Source of the DNA: Candidatus Scybalomonas excrementigallinarum
GTDB taxonomy: Bacteria > Bacillota > Clostridia > Lachnospirales > Lachnospiraceae
DNA: 64,000 bases
Direction: 5' to 3'
Assembly (NCBI GenBank): GCA_018710905.1
Contig: DVIZ01000206.1
Span: 1-64,000, forward strand
How positions within the stretch are numbered: the first letter of the stretch is position 1; the number at the start of each line of letters is the position of its first letter. The position numbers were made by a program, and so were the translations under genes. The notes under the pieces were generated by a model. That model worked only from the letters and a program-made list of their open reading frames with translations. It was not told where the DNA came from and did no database searches. Below are positions 26,912-35,991 of the stretch, piece by piece.

Positions 26912-28186
26912 CTATTCCCTATATCCATGGGACCAAATGGATTTTAAAATTTGATCATTTCGTTTTGTACCATTTCCTACAATAACAAGACTCGTCTTTT
27001 CAAGCTGAATATATTGTTTTATGTATCTCATTACATCTTCCTTTGATACTTGTAATGTTCGTTGTAATAAATCTGTCATTGTCTCTAATTGCCCAGAAAG
27101 CAATAGACTCTTTCCATTTTGCGCCATGCGATTTTCGGTAGAATCAAGACCAATTAATAAATCCGACTTTACTCTTTCTTTGGCACAAAACAGTTCTTCT
27201 TCCGTAATGCCTTGTTGCCTTAATTCCTTTAAAAGAAGTCCAATTTCTTTTACCGCTTTTTCAACCTTTTGTCCATTCATAGCACCATAAATTTGGAATA
27301 GTCCCATATCATAATAAGAGTTACAAAAAGAATAAATAGAGTAGACAAGTCCTAAATCCTCTCGCAACTTTTGAAACAATCTAGAATCATCGCTATCGCC
27401 AAAACATTGTTCAAAAATGTCTTGCGCATATTTATCCTCACTTGTATAAGAACACCCTTGAAATCCTATTGTTAAATGTATTTGTTCCGTATCTTTATGG
27501 ACCGAAGAAAAAGCTGGGTGAAATTTTGTTTGTGTTCTTATGATTTTCTTTCCAATCGGTTTTATCATCCCAAATTGTTTTTCTAATAATGCAAGCACTT
27601 TTTCTGCGCAAAAATTACCTGCCACTGAAATCACCATTCGTTCTGCTGTATAAAAATCTTCCATGAAACTTTTTACATGCTCTTTTGTAAACTGAGATAC
27701 GACTTCTTTTTTTCCCGAAATTAAATATCCAATGGAGGAATCTGGCATACTAATTTCTTGCAAATGTTCAATCGCCAAATCCTCTGGCGAATCTTGATAC
27801 ATATCAATTTCTTCTAAGATCACTTCTAATTCTTTTTTTAAATCCTCTGAATCCAATTTGGAATTGACAAGCATATCTCCCAATAACTCAATCACTTCAT
27901 CTAAATGCTCATCTAAAACCATTGCATAATAACAAGTTTCTTCTTTGGCTGTGTAAGCATTGACTCCTCCACCTATTCTTGCAAAGGCAGTTGCCAGTTC
28001 CTTTGCTGTTCTTTTATTTGTCCCTTTAAAAAGCATATGCTCCGTTACATGAGCAATTCCATTATTTTCTCTCGTTTCATAAGCAGAACCTGCTTTTACA
28101 TAAATACCAATAGATGCTGAATGTACATATTCCATTGGCTCTAATACAACTCGTATTCCATTGGATAACCGATGGACTTTTACCAT
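26912..28186 (-). CDS. M16-family zinc peptidase (insulinase/processing-peptidase type)
   Basis: Predicted cytoplasmic or surface zinc metallopeptidase. The inverted zinc motif H-x-x-E-H is at H46-V-T-E49-H50, with the distal Glu in L-E-E-I-D-M about 75 residues on. Two M16 halves fill 424 aa; the C-terminal half has R-L-F-Q-K-L-R-E-D-L-G-L-V-Y-S-I-Y, which is typical of the mitochondrial-processing-peptidase-like bacterial group. No signal peptide is seen. Members are often annotated as processing proteases in Firmicutes (YmxG/MlpA type), a group commonly near pnp, as here. The ribosome site is somewhat distant from the ATG. Confidence 0.9.
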   Translation of the reverse strand: MVKVHRLSNGIRVVLEPMEYVHSASIGIYVKAGSAYETRENNGIAHVTEHMLFKGTNKRTAKELATAFARIGGGVNAYTAKEETCYYAMVLDEHLDEVIELLGDMLVNSKLDSEDLKKELEVILEEIDMYQDSPEDLAIEHLQEISMPDSSIGYLISGKKEVVSQFTKEHVKSFMEDFYTAERMVISVAGNFCAEKVLALLEKQFGMIKPIGKKIIRTQTKFHPAFSSVHKDTEQIHLTIGFQGCSYTSEDKYAQDIFEQCFGDSDDSRLFQKLREDLGLVYSIYSFCNSYYDMGLFQIYGAMNGQKVEKAVKEIGLLLKELRQQGITEEELFCAKERVKSDLLIGLDSTENRMAQNGKSLLLSGQLETMTDLLQRTLQVSKEDVMRYIKQYIQLEKTSLVIVGNGTKRNDQILKSIWSHGYRE

Positions 28187-28265
28187 AGACTATTTACTCT
28201 TCCTTTCTTTTCTCTTTTTTCTTTCAATCGATCGCTTAAGCGATAGTATTTTCTTTCATCACCGA

Positions 28266-28688
28266 TTACTTTTCAAAATGAAATCCCAACGGCAAAAGTT
28301 CTTTTAATAAATAACTTTTCATCTCTCCACTTCCTCGATACAAAAGAATTTCAAACTCATTTGGATCACAAAATTCTGCCATCACTTGCCGACACACTCC
28401 ACATGGAGGGCAAAATTCCCAGTTTTCTTTTAAAACATCTTTCTTTGCTCCAACAATAGCAATTGCTTGAAACTGTCGTTCTCCATCTGAAATCGCTTTA
28501 AAAAATGCTGTTCTCTCCGCACAATTGCTTGGAGAATACGCACCATTTTCAATATTACATCCGCGATAAATGCTCCCGTCTTTTGTTAATAAAGCCGCTC
28601 CTACCATAAAATCGGAATATGGTGTATAAGCATTTTCCCTCGCTTTTATGGCTTCTTCTATCAATAACTCTTTTTGCTTTTGCTCCAT
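28266..28688 (-). CDS. cdd: cytidine deaminase
   Basis: Pyrimidine salvage: cytidine or deoxycytidine to uridine forms. Zinc ligands C56, C96 and C99 and the proton-shuttle E58 are visible in N-C-A-E-R-T and P-C-G-V-C-R-Q; the substrate-side C-N-I-E-N-G-A-Y is at 44-51. Upstream in-frame codons to 28727 are excluded by GGAGGAG placed for the ATG at 28688, giving the normal 140-aa tetrameric type. It stands alone behind a terminator. Confidence 0.95.
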   Translation of the reverse strand: MEQKQKELLIEEAIKARENAYTPYSDFMVGAALLTKDGSIYRGCNIENGAYSPSNCAERTAFFKAISDGERQFQAIAIVGAKKDVLKENWEFCPPCGVCRQVMAEFCDPNEFEILLYRGSGEMKSYLLKELLPLGFHFEK

Positions 28689-28717
28689 AGTATCACTCCT
28701 CCATCTTTCTAACGCTG

Positions 28718-28756
28718 AAAAAGCCACTTCTCTTTTTAAAGAAATGACTTTTTCTC
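28718..28756 (-). terminator. terminator after the anchored 307-aa protein gene
   Basis: A long wobble-containing stem (about 28718-28735 with 28739-28756; AAAAAGTCATTTCTTT with AGAGAAGTGGCTTTTT on the leftward strand) ends in TTTTT, 29 bp past the gene's stop. Confidence 0.6.
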
Positions 28757-28784
28757 ATAACAATTCCATTTTTCTACAATATTT

Positions 28785-29708
28785 TTATGGATTAATTTCT
28801 ACATAGCCATAATTATAGCTATCAATATTAAACTCTCCTGTTGGATCCGCAACTCCTTGTAAAGCATATGTTTTATATTGAAAACCTAAACTATCTTCAA
28901 TTTCCACTGCCAATTGGAATTGTTGCCCTTCAAAAAACTCTAGTTTTTGATCCACTTCACATACATATTCATTACCGCCAGTTGTATTCTCATCTTGTTC
29001 CATTGGTATTACCGCAATTTCTTCTCCATCTACATAGAGATGAGCATTAACACTTCGAATATAGTTATCTTCTACTCCTGTAATTGGATTGCTATCACTT
29101 GGATTATATACATCAAGATGAACTGTACCACTGACTTTTAATCCACTATCCGCACTATAGTTATAATCTCCGTCTAAATAAGCTCCTGTTACTTGTAGCT
29201 GTAACTGAGATTCAATATTGTAAATCCAATCTAAATATTCTTGAATCGTCTTATTATTTTCTTTAATGAGAACTCCAATGTGATAATCTTTATTATATGG
29301 TATTTTCAATTGCGCTTCATATAGATTCTCACCTTTTCTTGTAGCTGGAGCCGTTGAATACTTTCCTTCTGTCTCCTCATAAGTCACAATAAGACTTGTA
29401 CTTTGTTGACTTTCTTTTGGAATCACACGAACGGTCACTTCTATTTTTCCTGTTTTTGCATTTAAGTCACCATAAATAAATTCAAAAGAAGAGATCGCCC
29501 GATTTTGTTCAATTAATGTCTTTTCAAATGTATCACTAATATTCGCAATCTGGCTCTCTAAATTACTTTGATTATTTCCAATGGTTTTATTCATCTTTTT
29601 TACGGTTCCTTGTAATTGCAAAATAGAATAAATCAAAATTCCATTCATACTCATCAATAAAAGAATAATAACACCAAACAGTAACCACCGATATTTATTT
29701 TTCTTCAT
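28785..29708 (-). CDS. uncharacterised N-terminally anchored extracytoplasmic protein
   Basis: Not recognised. K-K-N-K-Y-R-W then a single hydrophobic helix (about 9-30), a short coiled coil of about 40 residues (K-K-M-N-K-T-I onward), and about 230 residues of beta-rich, acidic sequence likely outside the membrane. Within it are two repeated-looking sandwich-type stretches (I-E-V-T-V-R-V-I-P-K and L-K-V-S-G-T-V-H-L-D-V). AAGAGGTG fixes the ATG at 29708; the longer frame to 29804 would run through the pnp terminator. No cysteine lipobox and no catalytic motif are visible. The architecture resembles wall- or membrane-tethered binding proteins, but no ligand can be suggested. Confidence 0.65.
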   Translation of the reverse strand: MKKNKYRWLLFGVIILLLMSMNGILIYSILQLQGTVKKMNKTIGNNQSNLESQIANISDTFEKTLIEQNRAISSFEFIYGDLNAKTGKIEVTVRVIPKESQQSTSLIVTYEETEGKYSTAPATRKGENLYEAQLKIPYNKDYHIGVLIKENNKTIQEYLDWIYNIESQLQLQVTGAYLDGDYNYSADSGLKVSGTVHLDVYNPSDSNPITGVEDNYIRSVNAHLYVDGEEIAVIPMEQDENTTGGNEYVCEVDQKLEFFEGQQFQLAVEIEDSLGFQYKTYALQGVADPTGEFNIDSYNYGYVEINP

Positions 29709-29768
29709 GAAAAAACACCTCTTACATTTTGCAACCCAATGTTTCTTATTAATGTTAATGGCGAAGAA

Positions 29769-29811
29769 AGCTGTTGCAGAAAATATAGCAATCGCTCTTT
29801 CCACAACAGCT
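29769..29811 (-). terminator. putative terminator after pnp
   Basis: AGCTGTTG (29769-29776) pairs with CAACAGCT (29804-29811), with a large loop; the following leftward sequence is TTCTTCGCC, so the U-tract is poor. It starts 12 bp past the pnp stop. Confidence 0.5.
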
Positions 29812-29822
29812 CTTTATGCTTT

Positions 29823-31910
29823 TTATTCTTCTACATCTTTTAAGCTTAAGTTAATTCTTCCCATCTTATCGATTTCGATTACTTTTACTTTTACTTCATC
29901 TCCGATGTTCACAACATCTTCCACTTGTGAAACTCTTTCTTTTGAAAGTTTAGAAATATGAATTAAGCCATCTTTATTCGGTGCTAACTGAACAAATGCT
30001 CCAAATTGCATAATACGAACAACTTTACCTTCATAAATCTTACCTTCTTCAATTGGTTCTACAATAGAACGAATGATCTGAATTGCACGATCAATGTTTT
30101 GTTGTTCAAGACCACAAACAGCAATTCTTCCATCATCATCGATATCGATCTTTACGCCTGTTTCATCAATAATAGCGTTGATTGTTTTTCCTTTTTGTCC
30201 AATGACTTCGCTAATCTTTTCTGGATCGATTGTAAGCTGAGAAATTTTTGGTGCATATTCTCCAACATGATCTCTTGCTTTATCAATGATAGGTGCCATA
30301 ACTTCATCTAAAATATAAAGTCTTGCTTCTCTTGTTTTTGCAATTGCCTCTTCAATAATTGGTTTTGTTAACCCATGGATTTTAATATCCATCTGAATCG
30401 CTGTAATCCCTTTATGAGTACCAGCTACTTTAAAGTCCATGTCTCCAAAGAAATCTTCTAATCCTTGGATATCGGTTAATACAATATAATCATCATCACT
30501 ATCGCCTGTTACAAGTCCACAAGAAATACCTGCAACTGCAGATTTAATTGGAACACCTGCTGCCATTAAAGATAAGCTAGATGCACAAACACTGGCCTGT
30601 GATGTAGAACCATTGGATTCCATTGTTTCTGATACAGTACGAATCGCATATGGGAATTCCTCTTCGGATGGAAGAACTGGAATTAAAGCACGTTCTGCTA
30701 ATGCACCATGTCCAATCTCACGTCTTCCTGGTCCTCTTGATGGCTTTGTTTCTCCAACTGAGTAAGAAGGGAAATTATAATGATGCATGTATCTTTTTGA
30801 TGTTTCATTTACATCAAGTCCGTCTAATCTTTGGGCCTCAGATAATGGTCCTAATGTACAAATATTTAAAATCTGTGTCTGTCCTCTTTGGAACATACCA
30901 GAACCATGTACTCTAGGTAAAACATCAACTTCTGCGTGAAGATGACGAATTTCATTGATAGCACGTCCATCTGGTCTCTTTTTATCTTTTAAGATCATTT
31001 TACGAACGGTTTTCTTTTGATATTGGTAAAGAGCTTCTCCAACAAGAGGTAACCACTCTTCATTTTCCGCAAACGCTTCTTCTAAACGTTCGCGAATCAC
31101 ACGGATATTTTCATCTCTCTTTTGTTTTTCATCTGTAAAGACAGCCTCTTCCATTTCTGCTGGAGGTACCATCTCTTTTATCGCTTCAAATAACTCTTCT
31201 GGCACTGCACAGCTTGTGTACTCATGTTTTTCTTTTCCACATTCTGCTACGATCGTATCGATAAATGCGATCACTTCTTGGTTCACTTCATGAGCTTTAA
31301 AAATTGCCTGTAGCATAACATCTTCTGGAACTTCATTAGCACCTGCTTCAATCATAATGACTTTTTCTCTTGTAGAAGCAACTGTAAGTGCTAAATCAGA
31401 AACTGCTCTTTGTTCGGATGTTGGGTTAATAACAAACTCTCCATCGATTAAACCAACTTGTGTTGCTGCTGTTGGACCATCAAATGGAATGTCTGAAATT
31501 GCTGTAGCAATGGCAGAACCAAGCATTGCTGTAATTTCTGGTGCACATTCTGGATCCACAGACATAACAAGGTTGTTTAATGTAACATCATTTCTATAAT
31601 CCTTTGGAAATAATGGTCTCATTGGACGGTCAATCACACGAGAAGTTAAAATGGCATGCTCAGATGCCTTTCCTTCTCTTTTATTAAATCCTCCTGGGAT
31701 TTTACCAACTGCATATAATTTTTCTTCATATTCTACGCTTAATGGGAAGAAATCGATACCTTCTCTTGGTTTTTCAGAAGCAGTTGCTGTTGATAGTACA
31801 ACCGTCTCCCCATAATGCATAAGTGCTGCACCATTTGCTTGCGCTGCAACTCTTCCAACTTCTACAAGCAATGGTCTTCCAGCAAGTTCCATTCTAAACT
31901 GTTTTGTCAT
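29823..31910 (-). CDS. pnp: polyribonucleotide nucleotidyltransferase (PNPase)
   Basis: Phosphorolytic 3'-5' exoribonuclease, part of RNA decay together with RNase Y encoded at the other end of the window. Domains: first RNase PH-like half, helical linker, second RNase PH half (G-R-R-E-I-G-H-G-A-L-A-E-R-A and D-S-D-D-D-Y-I-V-L-T-D-I-Q-G), KH (I-G-Q-K-G-K-T-I-N) and a C-terminal S1 domain (G-K-V-V-R-I-M-Q-F-G-A-F-V). 695 aa is full length. AAGGAG precedes the ATG. The gene has its own promoter and a heavily structured leader, which suggests post-transcriptional control. Confidence 0.97.
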   Translation of the reverse strand: MTKQFRMELAGRPLLVEVGRVAAQANGAALMHYGETVVLSTATASEKPREGIDFFPLSVEYEEKLYAVGKIPGGFNKREGKASEHAILTSRVIDRPMRPLFPKDYRNDVTLNNLVMSVDPECAPEITAMLGSAIATAISDIPFDGPTAATQVGLIDGEFVINPTSEQRAVSDLALTVASTREKVIMIEAGANEVPEDVMLQAIFKAHEVNQEVIAFIDTIVAECGKEKHEYTSCAVPEELFEAIKEMVPPAEMEEAVFTDEKQKRDENIRVIRERLEEAFAENEEWLPLVGEALYQYQKKTVRKMILKDKKRPDGRAINEIRHLHAEVDVLPRVHGSGMFQRGQTQILNICTLGPLSEAQRLDGLDVNETSKRYMHHYNFPSYSVGETKPSRGPGRREIGHGALAERALIPVLPSEEEFPYAIRTVSETMESNGSTSQASVCASSLSLMAAGVPIKSAVAGISCGLVTGDSDDDYIVLTDIQGLEDFFGDMDFKVAGTHKGITAIQMDIKIHGLTKPIIEEAIAKTREARLYILDEVMAPIIDKARDHVGEYAPKISQLTIDPEKISEVIGQKGKTINAIIDETGVKIDIDDDGRIAVCGLEQQNIDRAIQIIRSIVEPIEEGKIYEGKVVRIMQFGAFVQLAPNKDGLIHISKLSKERVSQVEDVVNIGDEVKVKVIEIDKMGRINLSLKDVEE

Positions 31911-31952
31911 AAATTTTTTCTCCTTATTCCTTTACAATCGTTCGGTCATCCG

Positions 31953-32041
31953 CCGAAACAACTGAAAAATCCATCCAATTCTTATTTCGATGCACTTTTC
32001 AGAAGTCTCGGTATACGGTTGACCGTAATGGTGAAAACACC
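31953..32041 (-). promoter_or_regulatory. structured 5' leader of pnp (three hairpins)
   Basis: In transcript order: GGTG-UUUU-CACC (32041-32030); UACGGU/ACCGUA (32027-32014); and a long hairpin with two seven-base stems, CCGAGAC/GUUUCGG (one G-U) and CUGAAAA/UUUUCAG. A symmetric UU/UU internal loop separates them (arms 32011-31996 and 31968-31953). It lies between the pnp promoter and the ribosome site. The fold is visible; the function is inferred. Confidence 0.6.
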
Positions 32042-32060
32042 TATTTTAATTAACTAAAAT

Positions 32061-32066
32061 ATTATA
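32061..32066 (-). promoter_or_regulatory. extended -10 promoter of pnp
   Basis: Leftward TGG-TATAAT (-10 at 32061-32066); no good -35 is visible at 17 bp, as is common for extended -10 promoters. It predicts a leader of about 145 nt. Confidence 0.5.
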
Positions 32067-32086
32067 CCATCTTTATATTATTTTTA

Positions 32087-32265
32087 CCATAGGAAATCTT
32101 TCTTTTCTTAAATATAATAAAGTATTTCCTATGAAATAACAAAGTGTGCGCCCAACACTCTTCGCAACTTTCGGTCACTCCTAGCAACGTACACTTTGCC
32201 GCGCGCGAGCAATTTGCGAAGCAAAATTATCGTCTTTGCGAGGAATTTCCTATAACATAAAAAAA
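32087..32265 (+). repeat. dispersed intergenic repeat, copy C
   Basis: Begins with a ten-base inverted repeat CATAGGAAAT/ATTTCCTATG (32088-32097, 32124-32133), then the AAAGTGTG module. A 45-base block at 32195-32239 differs by one base from 50684-50728 of copy E. It ends with GCGAGGAATTTCCTATAACA, matching the right arm of copy B. It lies between the pnp promoter and the rpsO terminator. Confidence 0.75.
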
Positions 32266-32285
32266 GCACCGCTTGATAGCGGTGC
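32258..32285 (-). terminator. rpsO terminator
   Basis: GCACCGC (32266-32272) pairs with GCGGTGC (32279-32285), followed by eight Ts on the leftward strand; 18 bp past the rpsO stop. Its T-run is shared with the edge of repeat copy C. Confidence 0.9.
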
Positions 32286-32303
32286 CTAATAAATAATCTC
32301 TGA

Positions 32304-32570
32304 TTATTTTCTTAAACCTAATTTTTCGATTAATGTACGGTATCTTTCGATATCTACTTTCTTTAAGTAAGCAAGCATGTTACGTCTCTGACCAACCATC
32401 TTTAAAAGACCTCTTCTTGAATGATGATCTTTTTGATGTGTTTTGAAGTGTCCTTGAAGATCGTTAATTCTTTCTGTTAATAAAGCGATCTGAACTTCTG
32501 GTGAACCAGTGTCATTTGCTGTACGTCCATAAGTTTCGATAATTTCTTGTTTTCTTTCTTTTGAAATCAT
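32304..32570 (-). CDS. rpsO: 30S ribosomal protein S15
   Basis: Primary 16S-binding protein of the platform. 88 aa with the conserved [21 protein letters not shown] and L-G-L-R-K end. The frame opens at a TTG six bases upstream, but GGAGG spacing favours the ATG at 32570. An RNA fold in its leader may be the autoregulatory S15 site. A strong terminator separates it from pnp. Confidence 0.97.
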   Translation of the reverse strand: MISKERKQEIIETYGRTANDTGSPEVQIALLTERINDLQGHFKTHQKDHHSRRGLLKMVGQRRNMLAYLKKVDIERYRTLIEKLGLRK

Positions 32571-32614
32571 TTTCAAATTCCTCCGTTTTTTCTTATTTCA
32601 TTTTTAGACATAAC

Positions 32615-32662
32615 GCCTATCACTGAGAGAAGGTTGGAGTCTTCCAGACTCTAAGTGACGGC
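32615..32662 (-). promoter_or_regulatory. structured leader of rpsO, candidate S15 autoregulatory element
   Basis: On the leftward strand GCC and UCACU pair with AGUGA and GGC across a small internal loop. A GAGUCU/AGACUC hairpin is nested at one side, leaving an unpaired CAACCUUCUCUC arm, a junction-like shape. S15 represses its own mRNA through junction or pseudoknot leaders in several phyla. Assignment here is by position and foldability only. Confidence 0.45.
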
Positions 32663-32712
32663 TTTTATACCTTGATTAGTCTAACACATTTATTTTTAAA
32701 AGTAAAGGATTT

Positions 32713-33663
32713 TTACAAAGAAAATGGCTTTATTTGATTTTCTTTTTTTGATACATACGCTTTCCCAAAAGCACCATCTTTATGCATCTGTTCTGCTAAT
32801 TCCTCAACACTATTAAATTTCATTTCAGGGCGAACAAATTCCATCAATTGAACCGATACTTGTTTTCCATAGAGATCTTCATGAAAATCAAAAATGAAAG
32901 TTTCAGCACCAGTACAAACCGTATCATCGACCGTTGGTTTTACTCCAATATTACAAATTCCATAATATTGTTTTTCATCTCCCTTTATGCGAACTCCAGC
33001 TACATAAACACCATTTGGCGGGAGATATTTCTTGTCCGATGGAACGATATTAGCCGTCGGCATACCAATTATCCTTCCTAGCTGTTTTCCATGGACAACT
33101 TCACCTACAATCGTATAAGGATAGCCAAGCATTTGGTTTGCAAGTGCCAAATCCCCTTCTTTCATAGCCTCCCGTATTCTTGAACTACTAATATCAATTC
33201 CTTTATATTGAAGTTTTGGAATCACCTTTAATTCATATCCATAAAGTGTAGAAAGTTCAGAAAGAAGAGCTACATTTCCTGCTCTTTGATATCCAAACCC
33301 AAAATCTTCACCAACAGCAATGGCTTTTACATCCAATCGATCAACTAAAATTTCTTTTACAAAAGCTTCTGGAGAAAGGGTGCGAATCTCTTTAAATGGA
33401 TAAGCAATCATAAGATCCATTCCCATTTCTTCTAACAAAAATTGTCTCTCCTCTTTTGTATAAATGACATTTTCTTTCTCTCCATTGATCAAAAGTTTTG
33501 GAGGCATATCAAAAGTGAAAACCACACTCGTTCTTCCTTGTTTCTTCCACTCTTTTAATTCATGAAATAAAAGCTGATGTCCTCTATGAAGCCCTTCAAA
33601 TTTTCCAAGAGCAACTGCTGTATTTTTAAACTGAAAATTTGTTTGTTTGCTTATGTATTTCAT
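32713..33663 (-). CDS. ribF: bifunctional riboflavin kinase / FAD synthetase
   Basis: Makes FMN then FAD from riboflavin. The N-terminal adenylyltransferase half carries G-K-F-E-G-L-H-R-G-H and the S-S-S-R-I-R signature (here I-S-S-S-R-I-R-E). The C-terminal kinase half carries G-R-x-I-G-M-P-T-A-N and G-V-Y-V-A-G-V. 316 aa, AGGAG before the ATG. It is last in the translation operon that runs leftward from rimP, 9 bp after truB, a classical position for this gene. Confidence 0.96.
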   Translation of the reverse strand: MKYISKQTNFQFKNTAVALGKFEGLHRGHQLLFHELKEWKKQGRTSVVFTFDMPPKLLINGEKENVIYTKEERQFLLEEMGMDLMIAYPFKEIRTLSPEAFVKEILVDRLDVKAIAVGEDFGFGYQRAGNVALLSELSTLYGYELKVIPKLQYKGIDISSSRIREAMKEGDLALANQMLGYPYTIVGEVVHGKQLGRIIGMPTANIVPSDKKYLPPNGVYVAGVRIKGDEKQYYGICNIGVKPTVDDTVCTGAETFIFDFHEDLYGKQVSVQLMEFVRPEMKFNSVEELAEQMHKDGAFGKAYVSKKENQIKPFSL

Positions 33664-33672
33664 GTTATGCTC

Positions 33673-34575
33673 CTATGATAAAAACATTTTTTGTGGATAA
33701 AATTTTTTCTTTTGTTCTTGATATTGATAAATGCCAATAAAAACCCCTTTGCTATCGTAAACACGAAGAGGAGCTTCTTTTGCATTTTCTTGATCAGCCC
33801 CTAATAGATCCTGCTTTTCAAACGGATTGCCATTATGAACAAGTTTATCCGTTTTTTCTGTTGTATGAACGAGCGGATAATCAGCAAATACTTCTTCAAT
33901 TCCAATTACCGTTTCTTCCAACACGCCTTCTTTTACTTTTTTTTCAATTTGTTCTAATGTCATGCTTTCTTCTATCGGAAACTGTCCAACTCTTGTCCGA
34001 ACTAAAGAATCCATACAAGCTCCACAACCTAATTTTTCTCCAATATCTCTACAAATGCTTCGAATATAAGTGCCCTTACTACAAGACACTTTCATGCGAA
34101 CAAAAGGCAACTTCATCTCTAATATTTGGATTTCATAAATCGTGATCGGTCTTCCCTTTCGTTCGATGACTTTTCCTTCTCTTGCTAATTCATAGAGTTT
34201 ACGACCGTTGACCTTTAGAGCCGAATACATAGGCGGAATTTGTTCCATATCACCAACAAAACTTGTAATTACAGCTTCTACTTCATCTTCGGTACAATTC
34301 ACTTCGGATTCACTCAGTACAGTGCCTGTCATATCTTCTGTGTCAGTTGTAATGCCCAGTCGCATTACAACTTCATACGTTTTATTGTGATCCGTTAACA
34401 TATCACAAAGTTTTGTTCCTTTTCCAAGACAAACAGGCAATACTCCTACGGCATCCGGATCAAGAGTCCCTGTATGTCCAATCTTTTTTTGTTTTAAAAT
34501 ACCGCGCAGCTTTGCAACGACATCGTGAGAGGTGAAACCTTTTTCTTTGTAAACATTAATAATTCCATCAATCAC
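33673..34575 (-). CDS. truB: tRNA pseudouridine-55 synthase
   Basis: Forms the universal pseudouridine in the T-loop of tRNAs. The catalytic Asp lies in [15 protein letters not shown], and the Y-S-A-L-K-V-N-G and [10 protein letters not shown] segments are conserved. 300 aa including a C-terminal PUA-like extension. Its ATG overlaps the nrnA stop by four bases, so the pair is coupled. Confidence 0.97.
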   Translation of the reverse strand: MIDGIINVYKEKGFTSHDVVAKLRGILKQKKIGHTGTLDPDAVGVLPVCLGKGTKLCDMLTDHNKTYEVVMRLGITTDTEDMTGTVLSESEVNCTEDEVEAVITSFVGDMEQIPPMYSALKVNGRKLYELAREGKVIERKGRPITIYEIQILEMKLPFVRMKVSCSKGTYIRSICRDIGEKLGCGACMDSLVRTRVGQFPIEESMTLEQIEKKVKEGVLEETVIGIEEVFADYPLVHTTEKTDKLVHNGNPFEKQDLLGADQENAKEAPLRVYDSKGVFIGIYQYQEQKKKFYPQKMFLS

Positions 34576-35543
34576 TGTTCTTCCTCCGCCTCTAGCTGAC
34601 TCATAATATGCTCCATTAAATTATTTACAACATCATGAACCGTTCCAGCCATCGTACAACCAGAAGCTTTCACATGACCGCCACCGCCATAAAGCTTTGC
34701 AATACTGCTCACATTGACATTGTGATTGGAACGCATACTCACTTTATATTGTTGAAACTCTGTTTCATAAAGAAAGATCGCCACTTCAACACCTTTTGTC
34801 ACACGAAGTTGATCAATAATTCCGTCTAAGTCACTCGGATTGCATCCATAAAACTGCATTACATCTTTGCTAATAGCAGAATAGATAACTTTTCCATCGA
34901 GAAGGCGTGTACTTTCCATTAACGCTCTACCTAACAGCTGATTTTGCAAATAGGTTTTTGCATAAAAAGTTTCATCAATAATATAAGAACTATCAACGCC
35001 CTTTTCTAGAAGTTCTCCTGCTCTTATCATCGTCTCTTTTGTTGTATTGCTATGCTTAAACACACCTGTATCATGAACAATACCTAAATAAAGAGATTCT
35101 GCTGTCTCTTTACTTACTTTCTCTCCTTCCATAAGTCCAAAGAGAAGTTCACAAGTGGAACTTCCCTTTGGGTTAATATGGCTTATTTGCCCAAATCCAT
35201 CATTACTAATATGATGATCAATGCACATCGTCTGTTTTGCATTTTTATATAAATTGCCAAACACACCAAGACGTTCTACATCACCACAGTCACAACAAAC
35301 AAAGAGATCATACTTCTCATCAGAAGTTTCATGACATACTTTACCTGAGCCACTTAAAAATAGAAAACTATCGCGAATCGGTTCTAAATAAACTTGAACC
35401 TTTTTTTCTTTATAATTATCGCGAATGTATTGCGCAAGAGCCAACGTAGAGCCCGTACAATCACCATCTGGTCGAACATGACCACTGATTGCGATTGTAT
35501 TCGCTTGTTCAATGGCTTCTTTAAATTCTTTCTTCGTCATCAT
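34572..35543 (-). CDS. nrnA: DHH/DHHA1 phosphoesterase, NrnA type (nanoRNase / pAp phosphatase)
   Basis: Degrades very short oligoribonucleotides and, in Bacillus, 3'-phosphoadenosine 5'-phosphate. Metal-binding motifs are visible: G-H-V-R-P-D-G-D at about 21-28, C-D-C-G-D, and D-H-H in C-I-D-H-H-I. The C-terminal DHHA1 segment G-G-G-H-V-K-A-S-G-C is intact. 323 aa. GAGGTG precedes two consecutive ATGs. It overlaps rbfA by 23 bp and truB by 4, sitting in the conserved rbfA-nrnA-truB order. Confidence 0.95.
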   Translation of the reverse strand: MMTKKEFKEAIEQANTIAISGHVRPDGDCTGSTLALAQYIRDNYKEKKVQVYLEPIRDSFLFLSGSGKVCHETSDEKYDLFVCCDCGDVERLGVFGNLYKNAKQTMCIDHHISNDGFGQISHINPKGSSTCELLFGLMEGEKVSKETAESLYLGIVHDTGVFKHSNTTKETMIRAGELLEKGVDSSYIIDETFYAKTYLQNQLLGRALMESTRLLDGKVIYSAISKDVMQFYGCNPSDLDGIIDQLRVTKGVEVAIFLYETEFQQYKVSMRSNHNVNVSSIAKLYGGGGHVKASGCTMAGTVHDVVNNLMEHIMSQLEAEEEQ

Positions 35544-35892
35544 GCTGGTTCACCTCATCGATCATCTTAGACATATTAACGCCATATTCGATGGATTGAT
35601 CCATAATGAATCGAATTTGTGGAGTATTTCTTAAATTCACAGTACGAGCCAATTCTTTACGGATAAACCCTTCTGCACTTTTTAATCCTGCTAATGTATC
35701 AAGGCGAGCTTCCTCGTCTCCATATACACTAATATATGCTTTACAGCTTTTTAAATCTGGTGCCACTTCAACGGCAACAACAGATGTAAGCGGATGAATT
35801 CTTGGATCTTTAATCTCACGACTAATAATACGGCTTAATTCTTTCATCACTTCCCCATTAATACGGGTATTTTTAATACTATTCTTTCTCAT
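35521..35892 (-). CDS. rbfA: ribosome-binding factor A
   Basis: Late-stage 30S maturation and cold-adaptation factor with a KH-like fold. R-I-N-G-E-V-M-K-E-L near the start, D-P-R-I-H-P-L-T-S-V in the middle and L-R-N-T-P-Q-I-R-F near the end are family blocks. An upstream in-frame ATG (35937) is passed over because AGGAGG points to the ATG at 35892, giving 123 aa. The gene lies between infB and nrnA with overlap into nrnA. Confidence 0.95.
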   Translation of the reverse strand: MRKNSIKNTRINGEVMKELSRIISREIKDPRIHPLTSVVAVEVAPDLKSCKAYISVYGDEEARLDTLAGLKSAEGFIRKELARTVNLRNTPQIRFIMDQSIEYGVNMSKMIDEVNQHDDEERI

Positions 35893-35991
35893 CGTTATTC
35901 CTCCTAATTTCTTAAGGATTTTAGAAAAGGCAGGCAATCACGCCTGCCTCTATACCATTATACTAATGCATAAACAGTTTTGTGTAAAGTC

